Program-made: the position numbers and the translations under genes
In this document: positions 6,380 through 9,712 of the stretch, one piece after another
Layout: every line of letters starts with the position of its first letter
Numbering within the stretch: the first letter of the stretch is position 1
The notes under the pieces: generated by a model
The model's database searches: none
Told to the model about the DNA's origin: nothing
Seen by the model: only the letters and a program-made list of their open reading frames with translations
NCBI GenBank assembly: GCA_937923125.1
Contig: CALALK010000330.1
Span: 1-9,712, forward strand
Origin: an uncultured Carnobacterium sp.
GTDB lineage: Bacteria > Bacillota > Bacilli > Lactobacillales > Aerococcaceae
Direction of reading: 5' to 3'
DNA length: 9,712 nt

Positions 6380-6409
6380 CAAACAAAAAAGCCTAGGCGA
6401 ACCTAGGCT
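6380..6409 (-). terminator. Intrinsic terminator of the Bax inhibitor-1 family gene
   Basis: Minus-strand AGCCTAGG and CCTAGGCT (6402-6409 and 6390-6397) flank a TTCG tetraloop and are followed by TTTTTTGTTTGCC. It is a compact, GC-rich stem 13 nt after the stop codon, separating this gene from guaC. Confidence 0.92.
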
Positions 6410-6422
6410 ATAAAAGTATTGA

Positions 6423-7139
6423 TTAGTCTTTTCTGCTTCCGAATAAACGTAAGATATCTAAGAAGATATTGATGAAGTCTAAGTATAATTCTAACGCACC
6501 TAAAATTGCAATCCCTTCTAATGCTGATTGTCCTTCGTAGTAGTCGTACATATTTTTTAATTTTTGAGTATCATACATTGTTAACACGGTAAAGATTACT
6601 AATGAGATACCAGACATAATCAATTCAACTAATGAACTATGGAAGAAGAACAAGTTAATCAAGCTAGCAATGATTAACCCTAATAAAGCTCCCATTGCTT
6701 GACGACCAAAGCTTGTTAAATCTTTCTTCGTTGTAAATCCAACGATTGATAAACCTACGAATAATGCACAAGTAGAAATAAACGCTTGTACGATACTTCC
6801 TAACTCATAAACTTGTGCTACTATGAAGAATGTAAATCCTGTTAATGCTGCATATAAACAATATGAAACAATATAACGAATTGGTCTACCAAGTTCTTCA
6901 TAATTTGGACGCATTACAAATACAAGTATTAATTGCGCAATAAAGATAACCCACATTCCGTATCCACGAGTCGTGACCATGAAATTGAAGAATGCACTAT
7001 AAAGCGCTGGAACTGTACTGAATAGGTAAGCAACTAAAGCAGAAATTGCTAGTCCTCCAAACATCCAAGCATACACTTTCATGAAAAATTGATTTCTTCC
7101 AGCAATACTGGATTCAACACCATAATGATTATTTTCCAT
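6423..7139 (-). CDS. Bax inhibitor-1/YccA family membrane protein
   Basis: A 238-aa integral membrane protein with seven hydrophobic segments (about 21-41, 61-76, 86-107, 112-134, 147-165, 170-187 and 206-232), the TMBIM architecture of B. subtilis YetJ and E. coli YccA. Conserved C-terminal features are MYDTQ (188-192) and LYLDFINIFLDILRLFG (218-234). D190 and D221 correspond to the two aspartates (D171 and D195 in YetJ) that form a pH-sensing pair in that calcium-leak channel. The ATG (7137-7139) has GAGG 7 nt upstream. Its extended -10 promoter overlaps the end of ftsY, and a strong terminator follows it. YccA-type proteins interact with FtsH; whether this one leaks calcium or modulates a protease is not shown by sequence. 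Family assignment is firm. Confidence 0.93.
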   Translation of the reverse strand: MENNHYGVESSIAGRNQFFMKVYAWMFGGLAISALVAYLFSTVPALYSAFFNFMVTTRGYGMWVIFIAQLILVFVMRPNYEELGRPIRYIVSYCLYAALTGFTFFIVAQVYELGSIVQAFISTCALFVGLSIVGFTTKKDLTSFGRQAMGALLGLIIASLINLFFFHSSLVELIMSGISLVIFTVLTMYDTQKLKNMYDYYEGQSALEGIAILGALELYLDFINIFLDILRLFGSRKD

Positions 7140-7173
7140 TATTTCGCCTCATTTCAAATTTTATTATAGATGT

Positions 7174-7203
7174 ATTATAGCATATCTTTTACTAAACCGT
7201 AAA
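7174..7203 (-). promoter_or_regulatory. Promoter of the Bax inhibitor-1 family gene, inside the 3' end of ftsY
   Basis: The extended -10 TGCTATAAT puts TATAAT at 7174-7179 on the minus strand, so the box contains the ftsY stop codon (7175-7177). TTTACG (7198-7203) is a fair -35 at 18-bp spacing. A second TATAAT at 7163-7168 could give an alternative start, but its -35 is poor. Confidence 0.5.
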
Positions 7204-8179
7204 TAAATTGTTCTGGTTCAAACGGTTGTAAGTCGTCCATTTGCTCCCCTAATCCGATAAATTTCACCGGAATGTTTAATTCGTGACGAATTGAGAGGAT
7301 CACTCCCCCTTTTGCAGTCCCGTCTAATTTCGTTAAAATCAAACCAGTAATGTTAATCGTCTCACCGAATTGTTTCGCTTGAACAAGAGCGTTTTGACCA
7401 GTCGTTGCATCTAACACTAGTAATGTTTCATCAGCTCCCGTTTCAATTTCTCGAGAAATGATACGATTCATCTTCTCTAACTCTTTCATCAAGTTCACTT
7501 TATTTTGAAGACGACCCGCTGTATCGATTAATAAATAATCGAAGTTCTCTTCTTTGGCTTTCTTAATCGCATCAAATACAACAGATGATGGATCTCCACC
7601 TTCACGACCTGACACGACAGGAACGCCTACACGTTCGCCCCATACTTCTAATTGTTGGATAGCGCCGGCACGGAACGTATCTCCTGCAGCTAATAAGACT
7701 TTATTGCCTTCTTGTTTTAATCTCCAAGCGATTTTACCGATTGTGGTTGTTTTACCAACCCCATTCACGCCGACAAACATTAATACGGTTGGGCGACCTT
7801 CCGCTTTCTTCAATGCAGATAAGTTGTCTTCCCCTTTTTCGTAAATATCGACCATCTTCTCAATGATCACTTCTTTAACTTGCCCAGAAGTCGTTGCATT
7901 TTGCAGACGCACTTCATCACGTAAGGCATCCGTAATCGCTAATGTCATCTCGAAACCTACGTCTGAAGAAATAAAGGTTTCTTCTAAATCTTCAAAGAAG
8001 TCTTCGTCGATTTCTCTAAAATCAGCAAGGAATTCGTTTAAACGATCTGAGAAACTACGACGTGTTTTTTCCATCCCTTTGTCATATTTCTCAATGACAA
8101 TCGACTCTTTCGTCTCCTCGTGTTTAATGACTTCATCTTCACCGGTAAAGGCACGTTTAATTCGATCAAATAATCCCAT
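7175..8179 (-). CDS. ftsY: Signal recognition particle receptor FtsY
   Basis: A 334-aa SRP-family GTPase that docks SRP–ribosome complexes at the membrane for cotranslational insertion. A short charged N-terminal region (1-40) stands in for the long acidic A domain of E. coli, as is usual in Gram-positives, and MGLFDRIKRAF could serve as a membrane-targeting helix. The N domain is about 41-120. The G domain has G1 GVNGVGKT (137-144), DTFRAGA (167-173), DTAGR (219-223), TKLDG (283-287) and GLGEQMDDL (309-317), a complete set. The ATG (8177-8179) has a GAGGGG site about 5 nt upstream. The gene follows the HAD phosphatase stop by 14 nt, so the two are cotranscribed and probably translationally coupled. 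The last codons overlap the next promoter, and no hairpin terminator is visible right after the stop, so some readthrough into the Bax inhibitor-1 gene is likely. Confidence 0.97.
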   Translation of the reverse strand: MGLFDRIKRAFTGEDEVIKHEETKESIVIEKYDKGMEKTRRSFSDRLNEFLADFREIDEDFFEDLEETFISSDVGFEMTLAITDALRDEVRLQNATTSGQVKEVIIEKMVDIYEKGEDNLSALKKAEGRPTVLMFVGVNGVGKTTTIGKIAWRLKQEGNKVLLAAGDTFRAGAIQQLEVWGERVGVPVVSGREGGDPSSVVFDAIKKAKEENFDYLLIDTAGRLQNKVNLMKELEKMNRIISREIETGADETLLVLDATTGQNALVQAKQFGETINITGLILTKLDGTAKGGVILSIRHELNIPVKFIGLGEQMDDLQPFEPEQFIYGLVKDML

Positions 8180-8193
8180 GTTTTCCCCTCACT

Positions 8194-9015
8194 TTACGCT
8201 TGTTTATTCATTTCTAAAATATGATAAATGGCTTGCGCAACACCAGATTCTTCATTTGTCGCTGTCACATATTTTGCCACTTCTTTGACTTCTTTAGAAC
8301 CATTGCCCATCGCAACTGGATAACCGACAACCGTTAACATTGGTAAGTCATTTTCCTCATCACCACACGCTGCCATTTCATCCAGCGAGATTCCTAGAAT
8401 TTCTCCTAACATCTTTAAGCCATTTCCTTTTGAAACATGTTTTGGAACAACTTCTAAAAGAAATGTTCTCGATTTCATACAGTTGAAGCGTTCGAAGAAT
8501 TCTTTTGGTAATTTTGCAATTCCTTCATCTAAAATATCTTGTTCGATACAAAGAACAGCTTTATTAAAGATATGTCCTTCTTCAAAATCTTCCGGATTCT
8601 TTTGTTCAAAAGTAATTGGATGCGGTAATGTGTTATAAATTGACGGACGTCCTTTGGGAGGCGTTGGCTCGTATGCTCTTACAGTATCAATCATGACTAA
8701 TGGAAGTCCTACTTTTGTAACTTCTTCATGGCAATACTTCATATCTTCAACAGTATGTCCTGTTTCATAGATGATTTCTCCATGTTTTGTTTTTTGAATC
8801 AAACCACCATTGAAGTTAATGGCGTAATCATCATCCCCCATTAGGTCTAATTCTTCCAGTAAGTGAACAATACTTACAATTGGTCTACCAGTACAAAGAA
8901 CCACTTTAATTCCATTTTCTTTGGCCAATTTAATGGCTTTTTTATTTTCTTCCGTTATTTTCTTTTCACCAGTTAATAATGTTCCATCTAAATCTAGTGC
9001 AATTAATTTAATCAA
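8194..9015 (-). CDS. Cof-type HAD-IIB hydrolase (sugar-phosphate phosphatase-like), TTG start
   Basis: A 273-aa haloacid dehalogenase-superfamily phosphatase of the Cof/YidA class. Motif I is DLDGT (D8 nucleophile, D10), motif II is CTGRP (T42), motif III is K196, and motif IV is GDEEND (D219, D223). A type IIB cap lies between motifs II and III. Substrates in this class are sugar phosphates, FMN or similar small phosphoesters; none can be assigned here. Translation must begin at TTG (9013-9015): motif I sits only seven residues downstream, no in-frame ATG precedes it, and AAAGGAG lies 8 nt upstream. The smc–HAD–ftsY order is common in Lactobacillales. The stop is 14 nt from the ftsY start. 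Upstream there are two candidate -10 boxes and the smc terminator. Confidence 0.93.
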   Translation of the reverse strand: MIKLIALDLDGTLLTGEKKITEENKKAIKLAKENGIKVVLCTGRPIVSIVHLLEELDLMGDDDYAINFNGGLIQKTKHGEIIYETGHTVEDMKYCHEEVTKVGLPLVMIDTVRAYEPTPPKGRPSIYNTLPHPITFEQKNPEDFEEGHIFNKAVLCIEQDILDEGIAKLPKEFFERFNCMKSRTFLLEVVPKHVSKGNGLKMLGEILGISLDEMAACGDEENDLPMLTVVGYPVAMGNGSKEVKEVAKYVTATNEESGVAQAIYHILEMNKQA

Positions 9016-9023
9016 CTATAAAA

Positions 9024-9044
9024 CTCCTTTAAGCATTTCTGCTT
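9024..9044 (-). promoter_or_regulatory. Ribosome binding site of the TTG-started HAD gene, with a small hairpin just upstream
   Basis: AAAGGAG (9024-9030, minus strand) is 8 nt from the TTG start. Immediately upstream, AAGCA and TGCTT (9031-9044) flank a GAAA loop, a 5-bp stem with a GNRA-type tetraloop that would leave the ribosome binding site exposed. Confidence 0.6.
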
Positions 9045-9046
9045 TC

Positions 9047-9081
9047 ATTATACGCTCATAGTACGTATCTAGTATATTATA
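9047..9081 (-). promoter_or_regulatory. Promoter region of the HAD–ftsY operon (two -10 boxes)
   Basis: Two perfect TATAAT boxes lie on the minus strand, at 9076-9081 (preceded by TGG, an extended -10) and at 9047-9052. Neither has a good -35 at 17 bp. The upstream one is the stronger candidate; the downstream one would give a leader of about 25 nt. Confidence 0.5.
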
Positions 9082-9102
9082 CCACAAAACACATCATTTC
9101 GT

Positions 9103-9144
9103 ATTGAAAAATAAGAGGCAGCAAGCATTTGCCACCTCTTATTT
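9103..9144 (-). terminator. Intrinsic terminator of smc
   Basis: A 16-bp stem (9129-9144 with 9109-9124) contains a single G·U-type mismatch and an ATGC loop. It begins 1 nt after the smc stop, and its T-rich 3' arm runs into TTTTTC. It separates smc from the HAD–ftsY operon. Confidence 0.88.
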
Positions 9145-9145
9145 C

Positions 9146-9712
9146 CTATTTAGCTTCTTCTAATTCATCAAAGTCTTCAAACTTAACAGAAGCAAGTTTT
9201 GAGACACCAGATTCTTGCATCGTCACACCATACAATACATCTGCCTCTTCCATCGTACCACGACGGTGAGTAATAACGATAAATTGAGTACTATTCGTAA
9301 ATTCCTTCAAGTAACGTCCATAACGAGCAACGTTAGCCTCATCCAGAGCTGCTTCAACCTCATCGAGTAAGCAGAACGGAACTGGCTTCACTTCTAAGAT
9401 TGCAAATAGTAATGCAATCGCCGTAAAGGCACGTTCCCCACCAGAAAGTAAGCTGAGTGATTGCAGTTTCTTTCCTGGTGGTTGAGCGATAATCTCAATC
9501 CCTGTCTCAAGAAGGTTATCTGGATCTGTTAATTCAAGTGTCGCACGGCCTCCACCGAATAAGCGAGGGAATGTGCGCTCAAATTGAGTACTTACCGCAT
9601 CAAATGTTGTCTTAAAGCGAGTGGTTACTTCCTCGTCCATTTCTGTAATCGTTTCTTCGAGCGTTTGTTTTGCTTCTAGTAAATCTTGTTGTTGCGCTGT
9701 TAAGAATGTGAA
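9146..9712 (-). CDS. smc: Chromosome segregation ATPase SMC (C-terminal part; start beyond window)
   Basis: The last 188 residues of SMC, the ATPase that with ScpA and ScpB forms the bacterial condensin complex. The frame is open to the right edge, so the gene is cut by the window, not broken; an internal Met at 9640 is not the start. Visible are the end of the coiled coil (LLEAKQTLEETITEMDEEV), the FPRLFGGGRATLEL segment, the ABC signature LSGGERAFTAIALLFAIL, Walker B with D-loop PFCLLDEVEAALDEANV, and the switch histidine in VITHRRGTM. A short acidic tail (FEDFDELEEAK) follows, ending in a TAG codon. All C-terminal ATPase motifs are intact. This is a core housekeeping gene. Confidence 0.97.
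   Translation of the reverse strand, partial: FTFLTAQQQDLLEAKQTLEETITEMDEEVTTRFKTTFDAVSTQFERTFPRLFGGGRATLELTDPDNLLETGIEIIAQPPGKKLQSLSLLSGGERAFTAIALLFAILEVKPVPFCLLDEVEAALDEANVARYGRYLKEFTNSTQFIVITHRRGTMEEADVLYGVTMQESGVSKLASVKFEDFDELEEAK

Noticed and set aside
6273..6389. Guanine riboswitch or PurR box upstream of guaC
   Set aside because: No purine-aptamer-like core or CCGAAC-type box could be found in the leader; only a short palindrome and a -10 box are present.
7863..8288. 141-codon plus-strand open frame antisense to ftsY and the end of the HAD gene
   Set aside because: Low-complexity Ser/Arg/Lys translation, no ribosome binding site or promoter, fully covered by well-supported genes on the other strand.
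1..9712. Mobile element, CRISPR array, prophage or defence island
   Set aside because: No transposase, integrase, direct-repeat array, tRNA or att-like duplication was seen; gene content is core-genome-like on both sides.

Overview
The window looks like chromosomal DNA of a low-GC Gram-positive bacterium, most likely a member of the Lactobacillales (a Carnobacteriaceae/Granulicatella-type genome is my guess, not proven). The evidence is AT-rich DNA with strong AGGAGG-type ribosome binding sites, sigma-A-like promoters, U-tailed hairpin terminators, the gene order smc – Cof-type HAD phosphatase – ftsY (familiar from streptococci and relatives), a 328-aa Gram-positive GMP reductase, and a CpoA-like glycolipid glycosyltransferase.

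Layout: (1) 1-666, minus strand: most of the N-terminal domain of a YqhD/BDH-type iron-containing alcohol dehydrogenase, cut by the window edge. (2) 778-1104, minus: an uncharacterised 108-aa charged protein, ended by a 26-bp perfect palindrome. (3) 1105-1253: divergent promoter region. (4) 1254-2925, plus: a two-gene operon of a CpoA-like GT4 glycosyltransferase and a TVP38/TMEM64 (DedA-superfamily) membrane protein. These are the only plus-strand genes, and a strong bidirectional terminator separates them from the convergent minus-strand genes. (5) 2972-4480, minus: a long, membrane-anchored D-Ala-D-Ala carboxypeptidase (S11). (6) 4571-5170, minus: an unrecognised acidic 199-aa protein. (7) 5286-6272, minus: guaC. 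(8) 6423-7139, minus: a Bax inhibitor-1 family membrane protein. (9) 7175-9015, minus: ftsY preceded by a Cof-type HAD phosphatase that starts at TTG. (10) 9146-9712, minus: the C-terminal ATPase lobe of SMC, running off the right edge.

Functionally this is mostly core genome: envelope work (glycolipid glycosylation, peptidoglycan trimming, SRP-dependent membrane targeting), purine salvage and interconversion, and chromosome organisation. Almost every gene or gene pair has its own promoter and its own hairpin terminator, so most are short transcription units; clear cotranscription is supported only for the glycosyltransferase–TVP38 pair and the HAD–ftsY pair.

I see no mobile element, prophage, CRISPR array, tRNA/rRNA or defence island, and no stretch over 300 bp without a gene. 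I did not find a convincing previously undescribed system. The best leads are the glycolipid glycosyltransferase/TVP38 pairing, the doubly linkered and transmembrane-anchored carboxypeptidase, two unrecognised small proteins, and several palindromes placed in promoter or terminator positions.
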